Source: Anas platyrhynchos
Lineage: Eukaryota; Chordata; Aves; Anseriformes; Anatidae
Direction: 5' to 3'
Assembly (NCBI RefSeq): GCF_047663525.1
Contig: NC_092605.1
Span: 124,001-188,000 of the forward strand
Length of the DNA: 64,000 nt
Below the pieces are notes generated by a model. That model saw only the letters and a list, made by a program, of their open reading frames with translations, ran no database searches and had not been told where the DNA came from. Every line of letters starts with the position of its first letter. The stretch's first letter is position 1. Of this stretch, positions 1 through 12,639 are shown one piece after another. The translations under genes and the position numbers were made by a program.

Positions 1-123
1 CTTAAGAGTTTAATCCATGGATAAGTTTGCAATAGAGAATTATTTCCTCAGTCACTATAAACTTCAGTATTTTAGGCATGTGCACTACCATTTGAACAGT
101 TTTACACTTCACTGTGCTTTCCT

Positions 124-131
124 TGTAAATA
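124..131 (+). promoter_or_regulatory. Pumilio-type RNA element TGTAAATA
   Basis: TGTAAATA fits the PUM1/PUM2 recognition core TGTANATA. It would act in RNA only if this stretch is transcribed on the plus strand as a 3' UTR, which is inferred from composition, not shown. Confidence 0.3.
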
Positions 132-404
132 TCTGTGTTTAATAATGTACTGTTAGAGGGACTTACAAAGGCTGCCTCTTTATTCTCTCTGTATCTGGAA
201 CATTAGATTGCTGTGCTATACTTAAAAGTTGATTGCAGACTTCTAGAATTGTACTCAGTTGTGGGCAATTTTTGTCCTTCATAATAGTTAAAATCCCATC
301 ATGTGGAAAATAGTTGGACTGTCTGTATAAACCTGTGTATTGGAAACCAGTATCTCAGAGCACTTCATTTGTACTACCACTGTATTTGTGTACTTTAACA
401 ATTG

Positions 405-412
405 TGTAAATA
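405..412 (+). promoter_or_regulatory. Second Pumilio-type RNA element TGTAAATA
   Basis: A second identical copy of the Pumilio core, 281 bases after the first and on the same strand. Paired sites are common in Pumilio-regulated 3' UTRs, but an 8-mer can also arise by chance in AT-rich DNA. Confidence 0.3.
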
Positions 413-3400
413 CATTCATAATGACTTCTATTCTTCTTTGGTGTAACTTACTTACAATGACTCTTTACTTGGTGTAACTTTTGTATTACTCTTTTTGTAA
501 TGCGTTTCTGTACATATAAAGAACATTGTCAATTCCAAACATTTGAAGAAATGATGACAGGATTTAAGTAGTCATGGTTAGATTGCAGCAGCTGGGGTAT
601 GCAGGAACAAAGAGAAGAAAGACATTAATTGCTTTGCTCAGAAAGAGCATGTCTTTTGTCTCTATAAAGGTAAACGTTTTTGGTTGGATATTACTTCTTC
701 TGTGGGTCTTTTTTTTTTTTTTTTTAAATAATATAATTTATCAAGTAATACATTGTATTGAGAGGAAGTATGGAAAGAGAATTGCTGTTGAGACTTGATC
801 TGTTATAAGAGCTGGAAAAAAGCAATAAGAAATGCTGAGCTCTATATACAAAGCCTTGTATGATAACATTACCGGCTTTTGGTATGTAATCCTCAAAAGT
901 CTATTCAAAATCTGAGGGCACACGTACCTTCAAAATTACTGTTTCTGATTCGTATGCCTTTAAAAGCCGGAAGGATATTTATTCTACCTTCACATTTTTT
1001 ATTTAAAACTGTCTATGTGTTTTTATGTGGGAAATTTCACATGTAATGCAGTTGTACTTAATCATAATGGTTAGAAAATCCCTGAATTCTTTGTGTTATA
1101 AGTACCTTGAAAATAATTGAAAATAAGTCCTATGCCTTAACTTTTAAGCTTCTCTTAATGTTACTCATTTCATATATAGAAAATACTAAGCGAAAACAAA
1201 CAATGTTTCTGTTCTATTAATAGTACTGAGCCATATGGTCAGAAATCTAAATTTAATCCAGTTGTGAGGAAGTGTAATCCCCAGTGAACTTAATCTTGCA
1301 TCAGAGTATCTTCTCCACAGAGTAGTTCCTACAATTCACTGGATAAGACAGGTTAATAATAAAACATTTCTGCACTTAAATTTGGGAAAATTCTTGACCA
1401 AAAGGTATGGGTAGGATCTAGCCATAAGAAGTAAAAACATAATGAACAAATAGGAATGTGGAAAAGGGGAAATTTGTGTGTACCATCCTAAAGCATTAAG
1501 CACGTCTACTGTGTCTTTGTCTCCTGTGACCAATTCAAGATACTTGAGGAGGGTGGAGAGGGATTGGTGAAAGTGGAACAGAGAAATCATTTGGTATGTT
1601 ATGGACTGGGAAGAAGGTGTGTAGTCCCGATTGCATAACCAGACCAAACATTTAGTTTAACTACAGTCCTCATCTTGGTTCAGACCTGCAAGTGTTAAAG
1701 GCACAAAGTCAATGCAGTGCCCCTAGTATTTCCCATAATCCTTAAGGAGTCACAGGGTTTTGAGGTCATGCAGGTTTTTTCTTGAAAGACCCCAGACAGA
1801 TGTATCTCTGTTCCCACTGTAAATTGTATTTTAAGTTTGTCTGACATTGTCAACCAGTTGATTTTATGCAATTTTTTTCAGTAAGACTAAAAAGACTTTT
1901 TCTATTTAAGATTTTTAAATATTGAAGTTCAGACGCACTTCTTCATTGGCTTCAGAGTTTTCCACTGAAAACATTTAAACAGCTGAAACGGTGGTAGGCA
2001 AAGAGTCAGAAGGGCAAGAGCTATCCTCATTTCTTAATGTTCTGAAGCATTCATCTAGGACTTATGAGGAACTTGCCAGATAGAATGTTGCTGAGATGAT
2101 GAAGCAGGTATTGAGATTGGTCCAAGAACAAACGGCATATAACTAGAGGTAAGTAGCTTTTTACTCTGTTTACCTCTAACTTTCCATACTTTCTCAGACA
2201 AGTGCAGGATCACTGATCTCACAGACCAGGTCACCAGAAGATCTTAAGAGCTCCTACTTTTGCAGTAGATGCACATTCTTCCTACTACCACAAAGAGTAG
2301 CTCTGTGTCAGAAATACTGAGAAGATATGTTAAGATATGTATTCCAAATCTTTTGCTTCTCATATGCAATGCCTCTGCTATTGTCAAAGTTGTTTACTCT
2401 TCGGATATCAGCAGATCACCTTCCTTCAGGCTTCTTGTTTTGGGTCCAGCTGCAGGGAACAAAAGCAGTGCAGTTCAGATCATGCCCATTTTCCTCCACG
2501 GTGAATGGCTGGACTCGTTTCAGACTTCAGAGAATACCAGATGCAAAGATAAACTGTGGTTTTCCTTCACAAGGATGTGCTGTGACTGCGTGCTATTGAA
2601 GTCTGTCATTTTGGTCCACCCAATAACATTAATTCTTGTAGTAGGACATGGCTTGAGCTGGCCGGTAAGGTAGCGAGGTATTTGATTAAACCTTAAGTCG
2701 TACCACTTTTGACTAAACTAAAAAAAAAGAAATAATTAAAAAAAAAAAAGTAATCATGCATTTATTCAAATGTACATTTTATGTAAACTAGACTTAGGAT
2801 CTCCAAAGTGTAAATACGCAGAAACTTTTGAAGATGAACTTGAAGAGATTTTTCCCAGTTTGCTCAGCAGAGATGCTTAGTGTTAGGCACAAATAGATGT
2901 AAACTTCCCAAGTATCCATGCTTCTAAATAGCAAAATGCTTCTCTTACTGCATTGAAGAGACTGTGATTTTGATGCACATATGTGCAGCTTTGAAAATAT
3001 ACTTTGAGGAGGCATCTCAGCTCGGTATCCAAAAAATACCAAGTTAAATACATTATGAGGCAATATTTTTTTAGGAGCTTTCAAGTTCTAAAGAGCATGC
3101 TAAACGGTATCACTTGATGATAAAGACAACTTACTGACAGGTCAGTACTCAAAATATTGAGGGCTTTATAAGTCAAAGCAGCTTGTAAAACTTCACCTGC
3201 AAATGCAACCTGGAGCACTCTGTAGAGGACAAAAACTCCTAAGTGAAGCACCACAAAATTAATAGCTATTATTTTAAATAAGTTGATGCTTAAAAGTGAT
3301 CTTCAGAATCATTTGCAGAAGGAAGCCCTTTTCCATTTTAGAAGTGGTCAAACTCTGAGTCATTGCAAAAGCAGTCCCCTTGCAGACATCAAATTCTGTC

Positions 3401-5474
3401 TGCCTGACAGCTTGCTGTTTCCTGTTAATTTTATTTTTCTCTGTAAGCACACTGCATTTGTATGGCTATGTGAGCATGTGCAAACGGAACCCAATTTCCA
3501 AATCTGGGCATTAATGGTATTTTTTTTCTAAGCTTTTTTTCTCACATCCACAGTTATAGACAACCAAATAAATATTTATTCACTATATTTGCAACTGTTT
3601 ACTAGAAAAGCATAAAACAAATCTAGGTATAAATGTACATATAACATTAAAGTGCATTAACAGGAAATAAAATGTCATCTTACTTGCACAAAACTGAAGT
3701 GTACTCCCATAATCCCCAAGAAAACAGTAGCAGAGAGACAGACAGGCATGCATAAATCAGTACTTACCATCTAAAATCTAAGAGTTTGCATGCTCCTGAA
3801 AACCCTCTGTTTATGATTGCCTACAAAATTTAAAATTTTCTTTGGCAGGTAACAAAGGTACATATATGAGTGTACTTGGGAATTTAATTTTTAAGTTGTG
3901 AGCGCTTGATTTTTGGAATCTTTTCATTTCTTCTTAGAGAATGATGTTACATCACCTAACACTTGTTTGGGTGGGATTTAATACTAACAAGCACAAGAAC
4001 TGTCCAGTCTTTCATACTATCTCAATTCTCAGCTTAAGGGAACTAGGTGCTATAGCAGCTGGTACTACTGAAGACTTGCTGTAATGTATATAAAGACAAA
4101 AAAAAAAAAAATAGACTGAGATTTTAAACAGAAAGCTCCATGACTTCAAGATTTTTAGTTCAGCAGGGATCTTGTGGGTTCTGATCAAGATCTTTTATTG
4201 AGAAGTAACAATAACAATAAAAAGTAAACTTATGTTTGTGTAGGAGAAAGAATAAAATAGTTTTAACTATGGATTGCTCATTGTCCAGTAAACAGATCTC
4301 TTTTCCACTCTACTTTGTATTCTGCATGTTTGATACATACATACATACGTGCTCACCTGTTGATATATTCTGTGTTACAGGCATGTATACGCACACCCTC
4401 TTTTTGTATTAAGAAATTATGGGCCTAAGATCCATTATATGATCAAGCATAGAATATTTTAACCATAATTCCTATAGCTCACAATTTATAGAATATACAG
4501 AGATCTAAAAAACATTTAGCATTATGCTAGCCTGTGCATTAAGAGGCTGTTCGTTAGTTTCAGATAAATAATCTGTGAAAATAGTTCTTCATCTGTTTTG
4601 TATTATACTAGTTAGATATTTTTTCATCTTGGATTTCAGTTGTTTCTCTTACAGACTTCTTAAATAGATTCCAAAACTATATGTAAAAAAAAATTATATA
4701 TGTACCAGTAGCAGATGCAAGAGCAACTTAGCATGTTGCTGAAATGTTAGGTAATTCAGTTGTACAATTACCTGCCTTCCAACCTTTCTTTTCGGTTTTC
4801 AAGTCTCAACATTTTTAATAGGTGAAGGATGAACAAAGGTTCATCTACATCTATGTTGCACAGCACTATTCTGTTTGTGCCTCCAAGCAATTGTTCTCTT
4901 TAGCAATGCTTTCTGACTCCGACCACCCCCATTCTCAAAATAAATGAAAGAGCACGTCTCACAAATTGCACATATGGGATTTGCATCTCTACGGAGTTGA
5001 GATTAAAGAAGTACTGTACCAAAAATACCTGGAAGGGTTTAAAAGCAATTTTTTGTGCATTTATAAGCAGAATAAAATTAATGAGAAGCCGGCTTATCTT
5101 GCCAAGAGAAAGGGATTCAGATACAATCTTCTCCTTCTGTATGTAAGTTTCTAGCTGTTCTTAGGTAGCACTAGGAGTCTAATGAATTGGTGCTTTTATT
5201 TTTTTATTTTTTTTATATCGGGGGGGGAGGAGGAGCTCAATATAGAGGCCTTTGTGGCCATGGCTGTAGAAGCAGTTGGGGTACATGCTTTTAAGGGATC
5301 TTGCTGAAATGTTTTTCCCTTGTCTTAATAGCTCCCTCATCTGCCCCAGTCATGTAAAAGTGTAACTTAACATTTCTGGTTTCCATCTTAACAGTGAAGT
5401 TACCTACGGAAAATGAAACATAGTCCATGAAGTCAGTATAAGCCAAAATTTTATAGAACTTAAAATCTGTATCT

Positions 5475-5537
5475 GGAATAACAGAATATCCTGATTTGGA
5501 AGGGACTACAAGGATCATCAAGTCCCAATTCCTGCAG
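5475..5537 (-). mobile_element. CR1 LINE 3'-end fragment
   Basis: About 60 bases resemble the reverse complement of the CR1 3' end: an AGAATATCCTGA-like start, then TTGGAAGGGAC and GGATCATCAAGTCC blocks. The copy is short and diverged. Confidence 0.6.
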
Positions 5538-7840
5538 AATGTATTTAAAATTATCAAACCCTAAGGTCACAGAAACAACTATTTAGTTCCGTGATAACAG
5601 TATAGCAAAGAAATTTGGTGATCAAAACCCATAATAGGACAAAAATGACTATTTCAGAATCTGCATTCACATTTGGAAGGTTTCTAGTTTTTACATTTTG
5701 AAATGCAATGCAAAACTTAAATCTGCAAGCTGCATTGGGCCTTACTGTATCATCTGAAACAGGCTCTGTGGTTTCCATTTTCGTCTTGCCCTTTGACATG
5801 GTGACCTTCTGGGGCTAGCAGAGTAGTATTCCAAGTGCTGATTTAATCTTTGGCAAACTGGAACTAAGTTGTAGGACTAAATTCTGATGCCTTGGACATG
5901 CCAGTGCAATTTCTGCTGATAAATAGGAAATATATATTAAAAAAAAAGTTTTAATGTCCTATATGTAATATAAACCTTTTAGTTCAGTACAGCATCCATT
6001 TCCATTTAAGATCAGTCCAAAGGGGGCGGGCGGGAGAGGAGAACATGATCCTAAGATTTCAATTTCTGTGCAAATTTGTCCTAACAATGCAAAACCATTT
6101 TGAAAAAATTACCAGAGTGGAAGCTGGTATGCAAAATAAATTAGGGAATGGTTAATGGTTTGGGGCCTTCCTTAGTTTTACTCTGTGTTTCTGCTAAAAT
6201 GATAAAAGTATGAGACAACTAATGATGTTACTTTGTTATGCAGGGATACAGAGGTTTAGGGATTAGTATCTTACATATTTTAATTAATAAGAGATGTGGA
6301 ACATCAAAGCCAATGTTCCTGCTATCAAGAAGAACAACTGAATCCATTACAAGTAAGCCTGTTTTGAAGAGTGTTACTGCAGTCACAAACCCTACAGAGC
6401 TTTTTATAAACATATCTGAAAGTTGGGTTGAAGTAGCATGATTTCGTAGATGACATTTCTTCTATGTATTTGGTAGGGGAAAAAAAAGTGGAAAATGCAG
6501 AATGCCTTCCTTTTACCTTTCTTCCCAATCCAAAGTCTTGACAATGAATCTTTTCTCTTTCAAATCTGCTGTCACTACCTTGTCTGATCTCTTTGTGTTT
6601 CCTCTTCATGCACTGTTAGAATTTTAAGGACTGTACAGCCTCCCTGTGCTGTTTGTGCAATGAACAAGTAGTAGAGCAGACCCCATTCTTGATGGGCTCC
6701 TATGCAGTGCTGTCATAAATGTGATCAACAGTTGCACGATGTTTCTTCAAACAACAAGAATGGCACCCTGAACTTCTACAGATTAAGCAAAAGGATAGGG
6801 AAGTGGGATAAAAATAAAATAATCCAAATTTAAAAAAAAAAAAAATGTTAAGTCCTTCCTATGTTGCTAACATTGCATTTCAAAGATAGCTAACATGTTT
6901 CAAAGTAGTCTCAACCTTTTCCCTCAGTTAACAAACGTATATCTATCTTGTTATATGTGATCTGGACACGTAAAATGTTTCTTTTATATACATAATGGAT
7001 ACTCTTTCAGAAGAGTCTAGAAAACCTAATTTCCATCTTCTGGATATTACTTGTAATATTTTCAAATGTTACAGGGAAACTGTACTGAAAACTGTACGTG
7101 AATGGAGGTTAACTTTGCTTATTGTCTGTTGGGATTGAATCTGCTCGTTTTTTCTTTCAGCATTACCTAGGAATATCACTTGTGTAATCTGCTGAAGACA
7201 GTATTCAGCAATGTACCTTTCTGCGTACAGTTTCCAGATGATAATTACAAAGATTACGTATTTAGACAAACCTCAGAGAAATACGCTGGAATAAATCAAA
7301 GTAACAGATATATAAAAAATTATATTAGGGTTGAGCCAATTAATCTGAGAATCTAAAAAAGTAAGAAATTCAAAGACGTAATGGAGACCTTTTAAGTTCC
7401 TGAGATTTTTCTCCATCTCAAACTCTTTCTCCTTCACAAAGAACACTGCAAGGGAAGTTACATTTAGCTGCACAACACAGCAATTTCATCCATATTGTCT
7501 GAAAGCATACATACAGTGCCACTTTTTTTAAGATATATCCTTCCTACATCTCTTACAAGTGAACAGTTTCTGGTGATGCATAGCAAGATTCTACTTGTGT
7601 TTATAAAAGCCTTTTAGTTTACATAAAAAGTATAACCACACCGTTTCACCTTTTACCGATAAAGCTAATTTTCTGGTAACAGGTTGTCTAATAAAACAGC
7701 TCTCAGAGAGACTTCATCAGCTGACTGTCCTCCAGTTAATAAAGCAGATGGCCCAGCCCTAAACTAGTTCTATTTCTAAAATAAATAGCATTGAAAATCT
7801 TTGACTCTCTTCTAAAGACTTTGTCAATTTTCTGCCACAC

Positions 7841-8127
7841 TCACACACAGGTTTCTGGGTTAGTTACAACTTCGCCATTTTTTTCAGGCTCATCTTTTAG
7901 AAACTGTTCCACTTCAATAGAGTCCACCTTGGCATCTTCAGGAGTTTTGTCTTCAGATTTGTTTAGTTCCTCTCTTTCTGCTGCTGCTTCTTTTGTATGT
8001 GGTTCTTCTGATTTTTTCTTAATGCAGAAGAAATTTCCCAAGGCCAATACAAGTGCTGAGGTGGTAACTTCAATTCCAGCAATAATAAAAACAAACATGT
8101 ACCTCCGTGTTACATCCAAGAGTTTTC
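7841..8127 (-). CDS. SLC16A3: SLC16A3 last exon, TM12 and cytoplasmic tail
   Basis: Codes residues 379-473 and the TGA at 7841-7843. The acceptor is CTTTTTCAG. The final helix ends in GNFFCIKKK, followed by a Glu/Lys-rich tail. The EPEKNGEVV motif near the C-terminus is shared with human MCT4; the last four residues are ETCV. Confidence 0.94.
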
Positions 8128-11100
8128 CTGAAAAAGACAATATTCCAGGTAAATGACAAAAGTGATTATATTGCAAAGATTTTTTCTCTGTATTTTAAAA
8201 ATTTAAATGTCTCCTGCCTAGAAGTACCATAACTATAACCAAGTTTTTGAAATAGCACTTTAACAACCTCATAACAAAATATTTTTCACACACACAGTAT
8301 CATGCAATTCAGCTGAAATAAAACCAGCATCGTCTTCATATGCAGGAGATGAGACAAGTGTCACATATTTCAGATCAAAATCCATGGCCAGAATCTGTAC
8401 GGTCAGCTTCCTCTCCCACCTTCCTTTCTACGCAGGCAGTGAAAATGTCTGTGGAGTCAAATGGCCTGCTAAAATGCAAGTCTCATTTAATAGGCGGCCT
8501 GGGGTAACTGACTACTTCTGATGCTTTAGCCAGATTTTCACGAGACTGAGTGAAGGTGAAAGAAGAGGAGAAAGGATGTGAAGAAAGTTTCCCTTTAAAT
8601 CTGAAGATCAGAGGAAGCAAAGCACAGTACTGTTTTTTCCATAAAGCATTCTGTCACAACAAAGACAATAGGTGGTTTTCAGTGTCTGGTGTAAACACTA
8701 AACATTCTATGACACTGAAGTGTTGTTATTTGCAGTACAGTGTCTGTTAAATTTATGTACTTTAATAATGAAGTGATTTTGGATTCAAATTATGGTAAAA
8801 TAATATTTTGCAATGTTCCCTTATCCTTGGGTTGTGAGACGTGCAGCAGAAGCAGTCAATCTACCTTCCTGAGGTTTTCCCCTTTAAGTTTTTTTCCTCT
8901 TTATCTTCTGAAGCTTTTCCTCCTTCAAATCTACCATGGTTATACAGAATCTATCCTAGTACTTTCCAACAAAAATTGACAGGTTTCACACTCAATTCCA
9001 AATCCAAAGAGGTCTGAACTTCATCAAATTTATTCACTCTGTGTGAAACTCATCTCATACAATGCCATCTAATAAGAGGTCCAGTTCATGCTTAGAGGGA
9101 AGAAAGAGCAGCATCTCCAGATGGCAATTTAACCAATCCTGAAGTAGATCCAAGAAGGATCATCCCGCTCTGTTTTGGAATGTTTCTGATTGCAGCTGCA
9201 GAAAGTTGTGTTAGCATGTGCAAATATGAGTAAAATATGCACTTCTTGAGTGCCTCATTTTGTCTTTTTTCTCCTTTATCATACAATTTGTGTAAATAGA
9301 TGTAACAAATGATTTTGAATGCTGGAATTGAATACTTACCTGCTGATGGTGGGCCAATTAGAACAGCCATAGCTTCTGCCAGGAGCACTAAACCAATGGC
9401 ACTGGAAAACTTCTGGGTACCAACAATAGCCATGAGAACTTCAAACTGAAGAGCACCTACCATTCCATAAGAAATGCCAAAGAAAATGCAAAAGACCACC
9501 AGGCCACCATAATCAACAGACATAGAACCCATGAGATCTGTAAAGCCATTAAAAATCATAGCAAAACTGAAGAGGTAGACACAGCGTGGTCTAACCCACT
9601 TGAGACCAGCTACCATTCCACAAATAGGCCGAGCAAAAATATCAATGAATCCCAGAATAGTCAGAAGAAATGCTGCTTTGGTGTCCTGATACCCTAAATC
9701 CTTGGCATAACTCACAACAAAAACTGGGGGAACAAAGAGTCCAAGCACCATGATAGATGCTGCTAGTGTGTAGATTACAAAGCCACCATCTTTAAATACA
9801 CTGAAATCCAGAAGTTTTTTCTTTGCTTTCTTCTCAGCAGGTTCTTTGGTAGCGTCAGACTTTTTGGGTGGCTCCAAAGGTCTCATCAGTGCTCCACATA
9901 CACAACAGTTGAGCAGCATCCCACCCAGTATAAGGAATCCTCCTCTCCAACCATACTCATGTTGAAGTATCTGCCCCAATGGTGAAAGGGCACAAAGAAA
10001 CACTGGGCTCCCAGCAGCAGACAGCCCATTGGCTAAGGGCCGGCGTTTATCAAAGTAACGGTTTAACATGATGAGTGAAGGCTGAAAGTTAAGTGCCAGA
10101 CCCAAACCTGTAATAGAATGTACAAAAAAAAAAATCAATATTGCCCTCCAATATTGCTTTAAAAAAACTAATTGCATGGTTTCTGATTCATAGTGTAAGA
10201 TTGTTTTTTCTTCAACTGGACAAAAGAATTCCCAGTTAACATTTTTAAGAGTATTTCACCCCTATTCCTCTTATACTCTACAGTTTCACTTCACTGATAA
10301 CAGCAGTGGCTATTAAACATACCAGAAAAGATAATACGAATTTAAAATAATTTTTAAAAAATCCAAATTTATCTTCTGTCTTTATAAAAGCCCATGTAGA
10401 TGATCCCAATAGTTTAGACATTTGTCATTTATATGAAACTTCAGCCTAAAGCAAACACATTAGTTAAGTCATTTTCAATCATGCACATTACTTACCAGTA
10501 ATCACACCTGCAGTTAGATAGATCTGAACGATGCTTGTGCAGAAGGAGGCTATCACCATTCCCATTGATGCAAAAAGGCCACCCACCAGCATGACAGGGC
10601 GACAGCCAAAGCGATTGACACATACGCTACAGAGTGGACCTAGGCAAGAAGACCAAGTTACAGTTGTTAAGATAAACCAATTTTTGCAGTTGATTTCACG
10701 TCAGTTCACATTTCTTTCCTTACTTTGCCCACACTGAGGCCAATCCAGAAGGTTGTGCCTTTCTCTAGAGTCAAATACTTCATCTTTTCCATTTACAGTG
10801 TTGTGCAATTTTTCTTTTCCATCATCTTTAGTTATGGAGCCTTTAGTTACGAAGTTACAGAGATTTAATTTTATATGGAAGCTGTATGTGCCTAAATAAT
10901 TTCTGGATTTATGTGCTTGACAATAATTCTTGGAATGCCTTACTTGTACACAAGTAATGACACACCATCACGATTCACACTGCGAATCGCCGTATTATTT
11001 ACAAACATTGTATGGTGCAACAATGGTTCAAAATCAGAGAACTACCTACCTGTTCCATAAAGCATGGCCAATAAAATGGAGGAAATCCAAGCAGTGTCAC

Positions 11101-11272
11101 TATATCCAATACCAAATTCACGGATAAGTTCCTTGAAGAAAACACTAACTGCTTTAGGAAAGGCATAGGAGAATCCTGTGATGATAAAACAGCCAAAAAG
11201 GACAGCCCAGCCCCAGCCTCCATCGGGGGCTTTAACACCAGATGGACCATCATCAGCTACTACAGCTCCCAT
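7841..11272 (-). CDS. SLC16A3: Monocarboxylate transporter 4 (proton-linked lactate exporter)
   Basis: Plasma-membrane symporter that exports lactate with a proton from glycolytic cells. Coding exons read complement(join(7841..8127, 9340..10107, 10496..10639, 11050..11272)), giving 1422 bases and 473 residues, close to the 465 of human MCT4. Every junction is GT-AG and the phases agree. The MCT signature DGGWGWAV is at residues 17-24. The TM8 pair needed for proton/lactate coupling is present as D278 and R282 in FIDIFARP. A Lys-rich cytoplasmic loop (about 199-224) separates the two six-helix halves, and the tail is acidic, ending ETCV. The ATG at 11272 was chosen over an upstream in-frame TTG because it matches the family N-terminus and has G at -3 and +4. 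MCT4 rather than MCT1 or MCT2 is favoured by the N-terminal wording and the gene order. No breaks were seen. Confidence 0.96.
9340..10107 (-). CDS. SLC16A3: SLC16A3 main exon, TM4 to TM11
   Basis: 768 bases coding residues 123-378: the [18 protein letters not shown] helix, the central cytoplasmic loop and the catalytic D278/R282. The acceptor is ATTACAG (10108-10114) and the donor GCAG/GTAAGT. If the exon is read through the donor, the frame continues into intron sequence; this read-through is not real coding. Confidence 0.95.
10496..10639 (-). CDS. SLC16A3: SLC16A3 second coding exon
   Basis: Codes residues 75-122, the TM2-TM4 part beginning [15 protein letters not shown] and ending in LTAGVIT. 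The acceptor is TTGCCTAG and the donor ACTG/GTAAGT. Phase 1 at both ends fits its neighbours. Confidence 0.93.
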
Positions 11273-11293
11273 GACAAAGCTCAAGAGTGTTCC
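11050..11293 (-). CDS. SLC16A3: SLC16A3 first coding exon (with 21 bases of 5' UTR)
   Basis: Codes residues 1-74 plus one base: the cytoplasmic N-terminus, the DGGWGW signature, TM1 and the start of TM2. The acceptor is TTTCTTAG at 11294-11301 and the donor is CAG/GTAGGT at the low end. The ATG lies at 11270-11272. Confidence 0.93.
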
Positions 11294-12639
11294 CTAAGAA
11301 ACAAGAAACAGACATTTTACAGAAGAACATTTTCCAAGAAGCAGTTTACAGACATTGGGGGCCATTATCTACCCAAAATAGGCAGAACCTGCACTACAAT
11401 TAAAGTTACAAACAAGATATTAGACTATTTTTAACAGAAATCTTGAAGATGCAGTGCTTTTTAACTATTCCTCGTTAAGGCTTACTAATCTACAAAAAAT
11501 GACACAAAAATGAGACAGTAGAATTTTTAATGAACATCGCTTCACAGCTCTCCCGAAATCAAGCCTGTGTTTCAACTGAACCACCATTTCATAGAAAAAA
11601 ACAGAGCCATTACAGCAGTTCAGTGATGTATTCAACTTTCATAAATATGTAACTACTGTGTTAAAGTCTGTCATTTTTGACCTTTTACATGAAACTCTTG
11701 GACTATTCACTTAGAAGACCTGGATGCAAAATCCCAGCACATCACAAGTGTTTTGTGTAACACTGGACAAATGGATTTTCTGAGGTCAACAATACAGCCT
11801 TGATGCACAGGTATCTTGAAAAGACGGACATCTCTTGGTAATTTTCATGAGCTATTAGTTTCCACACATGAAGTAAGCACCTAAGCTAGAGTACAATGAA
11901 AATCAGCATGGGCAGTTTTTGTGGAAGATCAGAGTTAGTAGCTTCAGCAATGTTTGGTTTTAATGTGTGCCTGGTGGCAATGCTTTCTACTGTTGTTATT
12001 ACAGCATCAGTTTAATTTTCTAATATTTTATTTACTGAATCTTATCTTTTACACCTTCTATTTGTAGCCACAAGCTCCTTAATAAATATTTTTTTTTCTT
12101 GTGAGACTTTTATGTGCTACACAGAAATGCTACAAAGCTTTAAAAGAGGAAAAAAAAAATACTGAAGGGGCAGAGTGTTATTGTTAAGTGAAGACATCAG
12201 AGAGATGATATTAGGTATCACATCAATTAAGTTTCTGTAAGGTATCCTTATTACAGAAGACTTGACTTGTAAAGTGAAACTTCAGAAAAATTATATATAA
12301 AATCTTGTGTGAATAAAATGTGGCAATTTCTTTAAAGGACGATTAATACTCCTGTTGGCTCAATGTTCTTCTATAGCACTACCTAAAAGAGGAATGCAAG
12401 CACAGTTGCACATCAGAGAGGATGTTCATCACCAAAGGATGCTTCTGCTTTGAGAAACACAGGTCTCCCTAGTGATCGTTATGCGCTAGGAATTATGTGA
12501 CCCAAAGAGTAAAGTACATCCACACAATCTCAGTGGCAGGTGGCTTTTGAGCCAAATCACCCTCAAAAGCTATTCGGCAGCGCGCTTGTTCCTTCCAGCA
12601 AAGCACTGCCAAAGCTTCTCGGAGTTTCTCCAGGGGAGC
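11294..12639 (-). other. SLC16A3: SLC16A3 5' intron
   Basis: AT-rich sequence between the coding start exon and the CpG island. It holds A/T homopolymers near 12080 and 12150 but no exon-like frame or repeat family that I recognise. Confidence 0.55.

Larger units (their letters stand above)
1..7840. other. Non-coding flank downstream of SLC16A3
   Basis: No convincing coding exon was seen on either strand here. In human the neighbour converging on SLC16A3 is CSNK1D, so the left edge could be the 3' UTR of that gene on the plus strand, but no CSNK1D coding sequence is visible. The first ~550 bases look like a vertebrate 3' UTR (AT-rich, Pumilio-type sites, no long frame). Several AATAAA hexamers occur on the plus strand near 7690 and 7738. 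The minus-strand 3' UTR of SLC16A3 must also lie just below 7841, but its end is not clear: AATAAA on the minus strand is first met only near 5195-5208. An A-run lies near 4100 and a short CATA repeat near 4330. Confidence 0.5.

Noticed and set aside
2269..2673. 134-codon plus-strand frame
   Set aside because: It has no domain, codon pattern or family resemblance, and an overlapping frame of similar length exists; likely chance.
9092..9339. Continuation of the SLC16A3 main exon frame to 9092
   Set aside because: The frame runs through a strong donor (GCAG/GTAAGT); the real continuation is the exon at 7841-8127, which matches MCT4.
11273..11284. Earlier TTG start for SLC16A3
   Set aside because: TTG is not a usual start in vertebrates, and the ATG at 11272 matches the family N-terminus.
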